Shown here piece after piece: positions 1 through 12,800 of a stretch of 64,000 nt of DNA. The notes beneath the pieces were generated by a model. It was not told the origin of the DNA. It saw only the letters and a list, made by a program, of their open reading frames with translations, and did no database searches. Source of the stretch: Anaeramoeba flamelloides (taxonomy: Eukaryota > Metamonada > Anaeramoebidae); contig JANTQA010000047.1 in the NCBI GenBank assembly GCA_027625915.1, forward strand, positions 9,734,001 through 9,798,000, read 5' to 3'. The number at the start of each line of letters is the position of its first letter. The stretch's first letter is position 1. A program made the translations under genes and the position numbers.

Positions 1-518
1 ATTTCAAAGTCACCTTTTGGAGACACTCACAACTTTCAAATCGATATTGGGGCTGTCTTTGCGTTCTAGCTGTATTTTCAGTTGCCTTGCCATCGATGAT
101 CTTTAAGGTTGCAAACAACAAGGCATGGGTAGTTATTTGGGTTTTCGGGGGTTGTGTCGAAGGCAGGTGCTCAGAATACGCAAAGAGCTATATTTTTGGT
201 ATAATATTTACATATATAGTACTTTTGCCTGCTATAGAATTAATCGTAGACCTTGAGATCGCTAATAAAACAATAGCGCCCGAATATATGACAATACGAT
301 ATATCGCCTTTCGATCTTTGGAACATATCATTGTTTTTCTAATTGGCTATACTGATATTATCGAAAGTTATAAATTCAAAATTGGTCCAACTGGTTACTT
401 ACTTTCCATCGGACACATATACGTTGGGCTGCTCCTTCTCATGCTATCCTCTTATTTGTTAATTAAATGGTACAAAAAAATCAAAAGGAAAAACAACCAA
501 CCCCTAATCAGCCTCTAA
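1..518 (+). CDS. Multi-pass membrane protein, C-terminal part (XK-like layout possible)
   Basis: The reading frame is open from the left edge of the window (frame starting at base 3) to a TAA at 516-518, so the gene begins outside. About 170 residues are visible. Four or five hydrophobic stretches can be seen: around YWGCLCVLAVFSVALPS, AWVVIWVFGG, YIFGIIFTYIVLLPAIELIV, SLEHIIVFLIGY and GHIYVGLLLLMLSSYLLIKW. The tail KKIKRKNNQ is basic and likely cytosolic. The order of helices, with a Leu-Glu pair in the fourth, resembles the end of XK/XKR lipid scramblases. That is a weak impression, and other multi-pass proteins would fit as well. Base composition is less AT-rich than the DNA that follows, which supports coding. 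Start and upstream exons are not in the window. Confidence 0.55.
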   Translation, partial: FKVTFWRHSQLSNRYWGCLCVLAVFSVALPSMIFKVANNKAWVVIWVFGGCVEGRCSEYAKSYIFGIIFTYIVLLPAIELIVDLEIANKTIAPEYMTIRYIAFRSLEHIIVFLIGYTDIIESYKFKIGPTGYLLSIGHIYVGLLLLMLSSYLLIKWYKKIKRKNNQPLISL

Positions 519-2009
519 ATATTTCTCGGTTCCTTCCTATTTGTAATTTTTAAAAGTCTAGATAAAACAATTATTTTTTTTTTTAATATTTTTTTAAACA
601 AGTTTGTGGTTCAAGTTATCTTGCCTGATAGTGATTTTTTTTTTTTTTTTTGATATTAATTCAACTTTTGTACTTTATATGATTTCAATTACTTTTATTC
701 GATGTAAATTTTTATCTAAAAGCCAAAAAAAAAAGAATAATTATTATAAAAAGTTAAGAACTGTATGAATTTTATAGCCCAATATTATTACTTTTATGAT
801 AAAAAATAGATTTATTAACTTTTAAAAATGTTGCTTCAAGAAACCTTGTTATCTTTATATTTTACTTTTTTTTTTTTTTTTTTCAAAAATTTTGGAATTT
901 ATAAAACCATTTTGTAACAAATTTTAAATTTTACTTGAAAAGTTTGCTAAAATAAAAATCCTCTAACTTCATTTCTTTTCGAATTCGTTTTAAAATACAA
1001 CAGAACTGATGGTAATTGTATAAATATACTTCCATATAAAACAGAAAGTAACGAAAGTATGAGGTAAAAAAAAAAGTTTTTGAAATTTCAATTGTTTTTT
1101 GAATTTTTAGATAGTTTTTGTGATCATTAAATTTTTTTTTAAATTCTCAAAATAACACAAAAATTTGCTAAAAATATGTCATATTTTATCTTTCGATGAA
1201 TATAATTTTTTCTTAAACTATTTTTTTTTATTTATAAGACTATATTTAATGTTTTCACGGGACATAAAATTTGAAAAGTTATTAATTTTTTTTAAAATTA
1301 AACCATTTGTTTTTTAAAATTTGATTAAAATTTAAATTGAATAATAGTATAGTATTTGATGCTTATATTTTATATTATTTAATCAAATTATTTTCTTTCT
1401 TATTTTTTTTTTTCATTACTGGAAATCTTTTTATTATTTAAGAAAATATAATTTCTATTTTTATTTAGCTTTTTTCTTTTTTAAAATAACATTTTTTAAG
1501 TTGTTTAGATTCCTTATGTTCATCATCTTTATTATGTTTTTTAAAGTGTTTGAACGAGGATAAAACGGAGAAAAAAATTATTATATGAATTAGTCGGTTT
1601 GCTGGGGACTAACCTTAGTAAAATTGTTCATATTTGATCTTCACGGATAAGAAAATTATAGAAACAACATATCTTTCTTATAACACACAATCCTTTAATC
1701 AAATTCAGAAATTGATTAAATACTTATAATTAAGATATAAAATTGTTCAATAATTAAAAAAATTATTGATCTGATGAGTAAAAGAAAAAAAATTACCAAA
1801 AAACTTTAAAAAAGTAAACTATTGTTTTGTTAAAAAATATATCTACTTTTTAAACAAAAAAAAGGCGAATGGGGCAGAAATACAAATATTTTAATCAATA
1901 GAAATTATTCAATGATTCTATTAATTATTTATTTTTGATTTGACTCAAAATGATTTAGCTCACCGATGTTTGGAGAAATAAAAATGTTATAAAAATTCAA
2001 AAACATCTT
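519..2009. other. Intergenic, no gene seen
   Basis: A+T-rich DNA with homopolymer runs of A and T. No reading frame with family resemblance and no clear repeat structure was found here. Confidence 0.5.
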
Positions 2010-3240
2010 CATTTTATAATTGGAGAAGTGCAAATTCTACTCTAGTTGTACTTTTACTTTAATACCCTTTGAGAAAAATTAAATGCAAAATCGTATATTC
2101 AACGATTATTAGTCAATGGAAATAATTCCAAAACTTTTTGGTTTAAAATTATTTCATCATTATCTATTTCTTATAAAATGTTTTGAAATACTAATTGAAA
2201 TTTTTTCAAGGTTATTATGTCAATAAAATTGAGAAATAATTTCTATCATTTCCTTCCATCTATATTGTAAACATATAGGAAAAAAATTATTTGATCTTTT
2301 ATTAAGAAAATAGCAATATGTATTTAGGTAATTAGTAAATGAACTGGATTTTTTGATTGTTGAATTGAAGGATAACTTAAATATTATTTTGTTTTCAATA
2401 ACTAATTTTGATTTCGAAATTCAACAACTTATTGTACAGTTAGTTTCACTTTTAAGGCACAAACTTTCAACGGAATTTAAGGCACAAAAAAATCTCAAAT
2501 TAAGGCACAAAATTTGTAATTTTTTTTTTTACAATTTATTTTTACTAGAATTTGAATTTTGTGCCTTAATTTGAGATTTTTATTGTGCCTTAAATTTCGT
2601 TGAAAGTTTGTGCCTTAAAAGTAGAACTGACTGTATTTACATAGGAGTATGGGTGTGTATGTATGTGTGTGTCTTTTTTTTTATTCAATTAAATCTTTTA
2701 ATTGTTGGTTGATTTTATTATTTATTATTACATTGATTTTTTTTTTCTTTATCGATATAAGTAGAGATAAATTGTATATTTTTTTTTGAATTTGAGATTT
2801 ACTAATATTCACTGAAAGTACCCTATTATCATTTTTAAATTCTGTTTCGTTTATAAATGAATTGATGAATTTCTATTTATTTTACATATCTCAGTAATAT
2901 ATGAATTAATCCATGAATTTTAATAATTTATTATTTTTATTCTATTATTACAAATTTCTATTACATATGTTAATTGGCTGATTACAAATTTTTTAAAGAA
3001 TCTAATTTTCAAAATATTATTTGGATAATTGTCATTGAATAATTGTTTGCAGTCATTAAATTATTGGTTTCTTTTGATTTATTAAATTATAAACTATATA
3101 TCATATTTTTTTTTAAATCAATACACAAATTTTTTTTTTTAAATCTTTCTCTACAACTATTTTATCTTTATTAGGTTGGAATCCAAATTGAATAATAATC
3201 TCAAAATTTTTAAAAATGAATTTACATTATCCAAAATCAA
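2010..3240 (-). mobile_element. LINE (non-LTR retrotransposon) remnant, copy A
   Basis: The low-coordinate end (about 2020-2160) matches the 3' end of the LINE at 25.4 kb, including the GTGTAAATTACACTC-like start of the tail region. The part at about 2860-3100 matches the same LINE near 26.2-26.5 kb, in the same order and orientation. The reading frame is lost throughout. A MITE (2437-2633) sits between the two matched blocks, so it landed in an already inserted LINE. The upper boundary is uncertain. Confidence 0.6.
2437..2633. mobile_element. MITE family A, copy 1 (TA-flanked inverted repeat)
   Basis: A 197-bp palindromic element flanked by TA on both sides (2435-2436 and 2634-2635). The ends read CAGTTAGTTTCACTTTTAAG and, inverted, CAGTCAGTTCTACTTTTAAG. 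Each arm carries three AAGGCACAA motifs spaced 23-25 bp (left arm at about 2454, 2479 and 2502). TA flanks and CAGT termini point to Tc1/mariner-type mobilisation. No coding capacity. Confidence 0.85.
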
Positions 3241-3868
3241 TTTAATTAACTGAAGGAAAAATAGACCAAGCCAGAATTCCAATCTATAAAAGTAGATTTA
3301 AACCCAAATAGAAATTAGAGATTCTTAGTTTTTAATCACATCTTTCAAAAAATTTAAAATTTACAGTTTCCACAAAAAAAGATAATGAAAATATCAATTG
3401 GGAAGTAGATAGCTTAAAATTATTAAATAACAATCAAAATCAATTTACGAATATCTAATAATCAATAGCTCTGGATGGAAAGGTCAAAAAAATTTTAAAA
3501 AATATTTGGTATAATAACAATATAAATAAACAGTCGTTTCGTCGAGTATTTTCAAGTACGGTAGAATTTCATGTTTTTTTTTATTTGTTTCAAAAATCAA
3601 TTAATTTTCCAAAAAAACAAAAATTAAAAAAAAACCTTCAAGTGTCAAACTTTTTCAAAATTCAAAATCAATAAAAAAAAAAAATAAAGACAAAAATTGT
3701 TGTAAAATAAAAAAAAAAACAATTTATTAGTCAAAATATTCTTCGTTAATTGTAGTATAAATCATTCTAATTCTATTTGAATCTACTCTGATAAAAGGTT
3801 CTATATGATTTTTTAAAAGATTAAAGATATTCTAATAAAAGAATAAGAAAAAAAAAACATAATAAAAA
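3241..3868. other. Intergenic, 3' of the RALGAPB-like gene
   Basis: A+T-rich, no supported gene. It may include further decayed LINE sequence. It contains the short 3' flank of the gene that ends at 3869. Confidence 0.4.
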
Positions 3869-6800
3869 TTACTTTTTTGAAAATAATTTAGAATAGAATG
3901 AATGTGTGTTTAGATGTATTTTAAATCTATTATTAATAGCCTTGATATTCCCCATTCTATATCTTAAGGGTTCGATTAAAGAGTGTTCCGATATGGCCAA
4001 ATGTCTATCATTTACGATGACAGTTTTCCTAACCAATTCTGCGAGCAAGTGTCTCGACAATAAAGAATTCGATAATAGGGGTCCATAAGTTAGAGACGAA
4101 GTCAAATAATTTTCGATTCTTATAGAATATAGTCCTGTATAATGGGGCTTAATGATAACAAAGATAGTATTTTTCCCTGATTTAATTAGTTTCGGGTCAA
4201 AAATGCGTTTATCATCAACCCAAACAATGATAACTCTATTTTTCGAGAAGAGGTTTTTTTTATTGATCATGTTATTATCATTAAACTTGATCATTGTTGA
4301 AACATAGAAAATGATTTCCATATTAAAATCGGAATAATACGGTGCATACTGTCCAGTGGTTTCCGCGTCTAGCGCGCCTTTGAATCCTTGATGTTTTTGC
4401 AGGTCCACAATCCAGCCAAGTTCTGTTAAAAAGATTTGGAAATCCTTTGATCCTTCCTTATTTAGGAAAATTTGATCGGGGCTTGTTAAACGGTTTTGCC
4501 CTGGTCCTACATAGAGTATGTTACAGATATGATTAATCCTCTCGGGGAATTTATCTAATAATCCCAACGATTTTTTAAAATTGACATTGGAATCGATAAT
4601 ATCCAAATAGTCTTCGCTGTCTAATTTAATTAAGCCTAAATTTGCTAAGAATAAACGAGAATTATTAAAAAAATAATTGTTATCGTCATCGTCATTATTA
4701 TTGCGCTTACCTGATCCCAATGATGAGAACTTGGATTGGTTTTTCTCGTTTGGATTAATTGTTTCTTTTTTAATTTCATATTTTTCTTTTTTGATCTCAT
4801 AATTTTCTTGTTGTTTTATTTTTAAATTGCTATTCTTATTGCCCTTATGATCCTGGTACTTATTTTTATTAATCAGATTATTTGTGTAATTTCTTTTAAT
4901 GGGCTTATTTCTTTTGCAATTAATGTCAATTTCAGAAACCTCATCTTCTAAAAATCTGTATACTTCTTCCAGCCTGTGCTGTATACCCATCACATGTGTT
5001 AAGCAGTTATGCTGCAATTCCCTTTCGATAGAAAAATAATCTAAGATGGTAGTATCTAAGCCAAAGTCAATTTCTTGTTCATGTGATTGTTCCTCGGATA
5101 AAATAATTTCCTGTTTATAAATTGGTGCTCTTGGCTCGCCGTTCCAAATGTGCTTTTCCCATTGGGATTGTGGGACTAATTTACTTGACAAAGGCAAAGA
5201 TCGAAATTTGACTCTCCAGGCGTATTTGCCATTAATTTCCCTTATTAACAATATTAAACTCTTTTCGTCCCTTTTTACCATATTTTCAATTCCTTGGTTC
5301 GTATTTTTTGCCAAATTTGGCTCTTCAAAGATGGTTAATATTCGGCTCCTTTTGATTATAAAATAATTTGTTAATTTATTGAAGTGGTCTTCGTCCAAGT
5401 TGAAGGCATCTTTGATTATGGATTCTGTAATTAATGTGGACTTTGTCGAGTGGCCCGACAATGAAGGGTAATTGCCCACTTCTTTAAATAGTCGATGGAA
5501 TAAATACATTGCTGCATCTTTGATTTTTTCTGATTGGAAAGTCTTTGTTTGCTTTTTTTTGGTCTTTTCAATTACGGGGTCTTTGATTGATAATTCAACC
5601 GACTTCATGATTTCAATTAAAACCTTTGGGTGAGAATAAATCCATTGGTGGTGCATTATATAGCAATCAATGACCGAAAATATTGAGCAAATGAACAGCT
5701 CTTGCTCCTCTTGATTAAATCGCGAAGGCTCGTTGATATACTTTCTAATCAATTCAGAAAGGGAAGAAATCAGTTTTGGTATTGTTATATCGGAGTGGTT
5801 AAAAATATCCTTTGTCTTTTCAGAAATGATTTCTAATAATTCTAAGGCAGTCAAGGAGACACTTACATTCCATTTCAATTGGGAATTCTGTGGGTTGCAT
5901 AGAAAATTTTGGCAAGTTAAAATGACCAATGAGCTATATTCCGGCATGGTATCGATTATTTCATATAAATACACCCCCATCGACCATAATAAAAGAGATG
6001 CATTTCTTTGATCACTTTCATTCGTAAAGGTCTGTAAAAAAATTTGCATTAGAAATGGCTGATAGTCTTCAAATTTATTAATCTTTAATAATTCTGATTT
6101 CAAATTGCTCTGGATTTGCTGGATATTCAACTTGTTTAAATATCTGGGCAAGCAAATTAAGCTTAATAAAATTTGATAACATGATTTCCTTAATAAATCA
6201 ATTCGAACAGAAATGTTCTGTGGATACTTTTTAAGTACTAAAATTTTGTTGATGATGTCTAAATAAAATGGTACCAAAATATATACTCCGGGCAATTCTG
6301 TTGAGAAAATATTTGTTGTGTTACATAGAATTGCACAAATAGACCGTCCTGAGGTTTTTTCATTTTCGAATGCCTGGATTAGACTTTCATAAAACCTCGT
6401 GACATAAGTGTCTAGAAATGGCTCGTTTTGGTGGGTCATAAAAATGGTACATAGTATACTATAACAACATTCAGTTCCTTCTTCAAATCCTGTTCTGGCT
6501 AGCTTGACAGCAGTGAAAATAGATTTCCCGAAAATGTTTAATATCGAATTCCCGTCTGGATGCTCCGGTAAGTATTCTTGTTCATATTTAATATCATAAT
6601 CTCTTCTTGTACCAATTCGTAATAATAGTGTTACCAAATCTCTGATACCGCTCATTGCTTGGAAAAAGATTTCTGGGTTTTGGATCTGATTTGGATCACC
6701 AAGTAGATCTTTTAAGAATTAATTTGTATTTTTTAATATTAATTTTCATAATGAGATTAATAATATTATTAATTTTGTAATATAATTTTTTTTTTGATTT

Positions 6801-9800
6801 TTTTTATTTTTAATTTGATATTGGGACAATTTTTTTAATTTTTCAAGTTAAGCGATCTGTTTGAGAATTGAAACAAATAAATTTTTAATTAATTCATTTT
6901 TTTTTTTTTTTCAAATCAATTTTCTTTGAAAGAGGATATCAAAATTAAAATTTATTTTTAAAATAATGAAGATTTGTTGAGATTTATGTTAAGAAAATTA
7001 ATTTATCGAAAAAAAAAAAAAAAAAGATGAAAATAATTTTATTCACAATAATTTATGAAATTAATAGTTCTTTATATATTTCATTTACAAAAACAATATT
7101 TTTACTTGGCGTTTTTTCTAACAAAAAAAATCCTTTATGTTCTAGTATTCGTTTTCAATGATATAAATTCCTAAGTTAAACTCTGAAAAAATATAGAGAT
7201 AAATATTTTTATTTGTATTTTTTTTTGAAATTGAACTCTATATGATTTAAAAAGAGAAAATATACCATGTTTAGTAAACGAATAAAATGCTACTAAATCT
7301 TCTTTATGATAAATGTAGCCTGAAAATATAAAATTAAAAAAAAAATTAAAGGCTTTTTCTTAATTAATTTTAAATTTTGTTTAGTGCTTGGCGTCTACTA
7401 TGAAAAAGTTTTAAAGTATGTTGTAATTGGGTGTAAATGATATTAGTTCGAAATTGCACAAAAAGTTTCTGGCTTGTTCAAATGGCTCTAAAGAATTCTA
7501 TTATAAATATTATTGCGTAATCAATTATTACATTTTTTACTAATGATTTATAAATAAAATTTATCATTTTGGAATTTTTTTTTTTAATTACTTTTTCCCA
7601 AATCTAAAGATAGAAAACAAAATAATAAATTTTGCAACTATCAAATGTGTCCTAAAAAATTTTTCAAATATCAATTATTTTTTATTATTTACTTTTGAAG
7701 AAATAAGTAGAATAATGCACATCAAAATGAGAATAGTTGATATCCACGTAAAGTAAATAAAACTAATCAATCAATATATTTTATTCAAAATTGAAAAACT
7801 AAAATTTCTTTGGTCCCCATTAAGAAAAACAAAAAATATTCATTTTGATCATTCAATTAAAGATCAAATAAAATTCCAATAGAAATCAATATGATTTTTC
7901 TTCAGTTATTTTTACTGTTCCAATAACATTAGAATAACACGTTTTTATTTGTTTATTATAGATCTTGTTCTATACAAAAAAAAAAAAATTATAAAATGAA
8001 TTACCAATCAAAAAAAAATAGAAAAAATGTGCCAAAATGTGAAAAAATTATTTCAATTTTGAAATTTCCAAAATAAAAAATTTTTCTTTGAATATCCATT
8101 CAAACACTTTAATTAGATGTAATTTGCCAAGTACAACTGGACCCATTTGACTGGGAAATGGTTTAGTATTCCAGTATTTCATAATTAATATTCATAACCT
8201 TCAAAAGTAACTATTTTTTACATTTTATAATTTCGAGATTTATTCAATAATTATTAACCTAAAAGTATGATTGTTTTTGTTTTCTTTCTATTAAACTAAG
8301 CTAAATTTCAAAAATAGGAGAAGATTTTTCATCAGAAAAAAATTTGTTTAATTGTTTTTTTTTTTTTGAACAGTAATGTATTTTACGAAAGTGTTTAGAG
8401 ATAATAACCAATATAGATTAATAAATAAAAATATAATGTAATCATTTTATTTTTTGAAAGACAAATGAAAAAAGATAATAATAATAATAAAAAAAGTTTG
8501 CCCCTAATTTTGAAATTTGGCTTAGTTGCTTTTTATTTGCATTTCCAATATATGAAAATAATTTAAAAATAAACTCTAAGAGTTAATAATTTAATATTTT
8601 AAAATAATCGAATTTTTTTTTAACAACTAATCTACATTTAGAAACAAATTAAAGATATTTTGCAATTTTGGAGTCTGGATATTGATGACTAAGGCTTTAA
8701 ATTTGTCCTCAAAATCAAGATTTTTTTCTGAAATTCTTGAAAATTTTTATCAATAAAAGGATCATAATTTATGGAGGGAATTGGCTTTTAGTACTATTTT
8801 ATTAATCTAATTTTTTAGAAGGATTTGAACTGTGTGACACAAATATCATTTGGATCCCAATAGCTACATACTTTAAATTTTAGACTTTTGCATAGTAGAA
8901 GCGAAGCCCTTAAGATGAGTTCGATGTGGCAAAAAAAATTTTTTTATTAAAATGATCAAGAAATTCAATTGTATTCGTTTCATGTTAACAAAAGGATTTG
9001 AGTCTTTTTAAGTATTTTTTGAGTTTTTTGAATACAAAATTTTACTTTGAATGATTGTTTTTACGCCTACCACATACGTAATTTAAAAAGATTTTACAAG
9101 ATTTAATAGATATTGGTTGATGTTTTAAATAGTATTAAAAGTGCCCATAATAAGTCTTTTGAAAAAATATCCTTTCAAAACAAATTTTGAACTTTTTTTC
9201 TTCAAAATTTTACAGATTTTTTTATTAAAAAAAATATTTTACTTTTTTTCAAAAACCTTCCTAACTACTTTAGTGAATTTTTTTTGTAAATCTTTTCAAA
9301 TATGTTAATGATTTTCATTACAAAAAAAAAAATTATGAGTCTAGCGGAAGGATATATTTGCGTAGTATTAAAATCAATTGAAATGACACCATCTATAAGG
9401 GGATATTGTATAACGGCAAAGATCCAAAATATTAAAATTTATTATTGGTAAAATCCCATTTAGGGTGGATAGAGGTTCTGTACCTATTTTTGCACTGGGA
9501 AAAAAGAGCAATAATAATACAATTTAAACTTTGTAAATAATAGTCAGTAACATAGTCTAAAATTCAAATTTTTGGGAACATCCATATTCTAAAATAGGCA
9601 AAAAAAAAATCCCTCAATTTTTCTTTATATTTTACAAAACTTAATATTAAATCACTTTTAAGTTGCCGATTATTGATGTTTTGATATAAGTAATCCTTTT
9701 TATACAAAAAATATAAAAAAATAAAATACCAAAAAATAAAAATCTCTGTTTTCAAAATGATGAAAAGAGCGAGAACAAAAAAATTGTATTGCTAAATTTG

Positions 9801-12800
9801 TTGAAATTTCATCATCAAAAATTGTTGATCGATCAAATGATAAGATACCATCAACTAATTGTATGTGATTTTTCTATTTAGCAAACTCAACATTAGCCTT
9901 CTATTAATTATTGAAAAAAATTTTTTAATTGAACGAAAAAGATTACGTAACTGGTCAAAAAAAGAAAATGAAATACAAAAGGTAAAAGATGAAAAAATGA
10001 TAAAAATATTTTGTTAAATTCAAAATTATTTTCAAATTCCATGTAAAGTGTAGTATTGTTATTCTTTAAATCAATTTTAACTTTGTAAAAAATCTTGGAA
10101 TTTAGTTTATAAATATAATAAATCTTGATTATATCTTTCAATATTAATTGAAAAATATGTGGTTTAAATAGATCCCAGAAGAAGAAATTTTTTGGATATA
10201 AATAAAGAAATAAACTTACCTAAAGTTTTTTGCCAAAAAAAGATAAGTTTTTCATCATTTAATTGAATTCTCGATGGTTTAAATTTTGCTTTTGTAGTTG
10301 GTGGGCTATAAATAGTTGTTAAATTAAAAAAAAAAATATCAATATATATATATATATATATTAATCAATGTCTCAAATTAAATAGAAAAAGAAAAAATTA
10401 AAAAAAGCAAAATATTATTTACACAATGATCATAATTTCTTCGGTTCCTTCATGCTTACCATAAAGTAAATTAATTACCCTATTGATCAAACCATAAGTT
10501 GTTACAGACCATTGAACAATAGTTTGAAGATTATGTCTCCATTTGATAAAAGCATTTTCAAATCTTTGCCACATTTCATTTTTTTGCGTTCCGGATAATA
10601 GCCATAAATCAAATACTACCTATTGTTTTATTTTTTTTAAAAAAAATTATTGAATTGTAGAATAAGAAAATATTAAAAATTAGAGATTTCATAAAAAATT
10701 CAAAATATTTATTCTTTCTTTTTATTTTATTTTTAAAGTTGTCAAGATATACTTTATATTCATAAATTTCAGCTAAATTTCATTTCCACTTAAAAATATA
10801 TATATATAATACTTGATTGAATTTCCCTGGATATAAAGTATCAAATGGAAATTTAATAAAGCAACATACGTCTCTTGATAAAAACTAAACTAAATTCCAA
10901 AAATTTGGACACAGTTTAAACAGTTGAAAGAATAGCAATACTCCAATTTACATTCAATTTGGAAATAATTTTGATTTTACTAACTATTTCATTTTTTGTC
11001 TTTTTTGTTTTGTTTTCATTTCCTTTTTTCAACCAGTTACGTAATTTGTTTCGTTAGATCTGGTTTTTTTTTCGATGGTTGACAGAAGGTTAGTGTTGAG
11101 TTTTTTACATTGGATAATCACATACAATTGGTAGATGTTATCTTATCATTTTATCGATCAACAATTTTTTGGTGAAATTTCAACTAATTTACCAATACAA
11201 ATTTTTTGTTCTCGCTCTTTTCATTATTTTGGACCCACTGATTTTTAATTTTTGAGTTTTATATTTTGAATCTTTTATTTGGATGAAAATGATTACTTAT
11301 ATCAAAACATTAATAATAGGCAACTTAAAAGTGATTTAATATTAAGTTTTGAAAAATCTAATAAATTGAGTTATATTTTGCTTATTTTTGATTTTGGATG
11401 TGTCCAAATTTTTGGAATGGGGTTTAGTAAACACGGTTTAGAGAGAGGGGTTTTATTGTTGTTTTGTGATTCTCCACTTTATTTTCTTGGAAAAAAAGGG
11501 GGTGGTGGTAAAGATTAAAATAACTTTAATGGCTATATTTAAATATTTCATTATTATTTTTTTTTTTTTGAAGAGGGGAAATTAATTTCCTCTTATAGCC
11601 ATTAGGTTTTTTTTAATTTAAGTAATAAACTGAAAATTTATTAAATTTTCTTTTAATTTCCCAAATTAAAAAAAAAGCTAGGCACTCTACGGCACTTTTC
11701 GTTAGGTTTTTTATAATTTTTATGTTTTATTCTGAAAATCTATTGATGTTCTAAACAAAAACAAAAATTAAAAAAAAAAAAAAGCAATGCACTTTGGATC
11801 ATGTGTGATTGTTTTTTGTTTTTTACAAACTTTTAAATTGTTTTCTTTGAATTTTTCTTGTTCTTTGAATTTTTGAGATTGAAACCCTTTTGAATCTTTA
11901 CTTTTATTATTTTAATTTTGATCTTTGGAATCTTGGATCTTTTTTTTTTTTTTATTATTTAAGATCCAGTAAATGCTTTGTATTTTTTTGATATTTGAAT
12001 TTTTTCAACCAAAAGAAATGCAATTATACATGAACATTTTTAGAGTGTAAGCCAATCACAGAGTATAAAGGAAGTCCATGGTAGTAACTAGAAGCTTAAA
12101 AAATGATAGTGTTGGAAATTTTTGGAAAATTCTGCTCTGAGAGTTTACTGTTATTTTAAGAAGACTCAAACTTTTTTTGAAAAATTAATTTTCCAGGGTT
12201 TTGACCCAAAAAAATAAGACAAATACTTTCAAGAATTCCAAATTTTACTGGTAAAAGTGAACAGTTGTGGTTTTTTACTGGTATTTGAATTCTAAATGAA
12301 AAAATTTTTTTAACTTCTTCTTTCGTTTATTTTTGGCCAAGAAATTGAAGCAAATAAAAAGAAATTGGTTTTTCTTGTACACGTTGAGTGTGCCTTTTAT
12401 ATTGTTTGTATAAATTCATTTTGGTTTAATTGGTAATTCCTAAAGAAATGAGTTCACAAGAATTGAAAAAAAAAAACGAGCTGAAATTTAAATGGATTAA
12501 ACGTTTCCACGATTTCTATGTTTTTGGTTCTAAAGTCTCATAAAAATAAATTGAAATCGGTGATCTCATTTTATTAAAATATGTCATTGGACCAACCTCT
12601 ATTTTTTTGGAAATTGTTTAATAATGAACCAATTTTAATAAAATTTTATATTTGATTTTATTATCCCAAATACTATTAGTATGAGAAGAATAAAAATGCC
12701 AGGTCTATTTGTTCTTCAAAATATTAATTAAAGGGATTTTTATTGTAAAAATAATCCCATTTGCCAATCTCAAAAAATATTCAATAATTTTTATTCTTAG

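Larger units (their letters stand above)
6709..10219 (-). other. RALGAPB intron 5 (3,511 bp)
   Basis: Donor GTAAGT at 10219 and acceptor TTAAAAG at 6709, phase 1 on both sides (G + AT makes GAT, Asp). The intron holds one copy of a dispersed repeat (7725-8165) and the left arm of a large inverted repeat (9555-10000). No other gene was seen. Confidence 0.8.

Noticed and set aside
11279-11518. 79-codon frame sharing NNRQLKSDLILSF with 9564-9755
   Set aside because: The shared peptide comes from the arms of the inverted repeat. The frames diverge on both sides, so a coding role is not supported.
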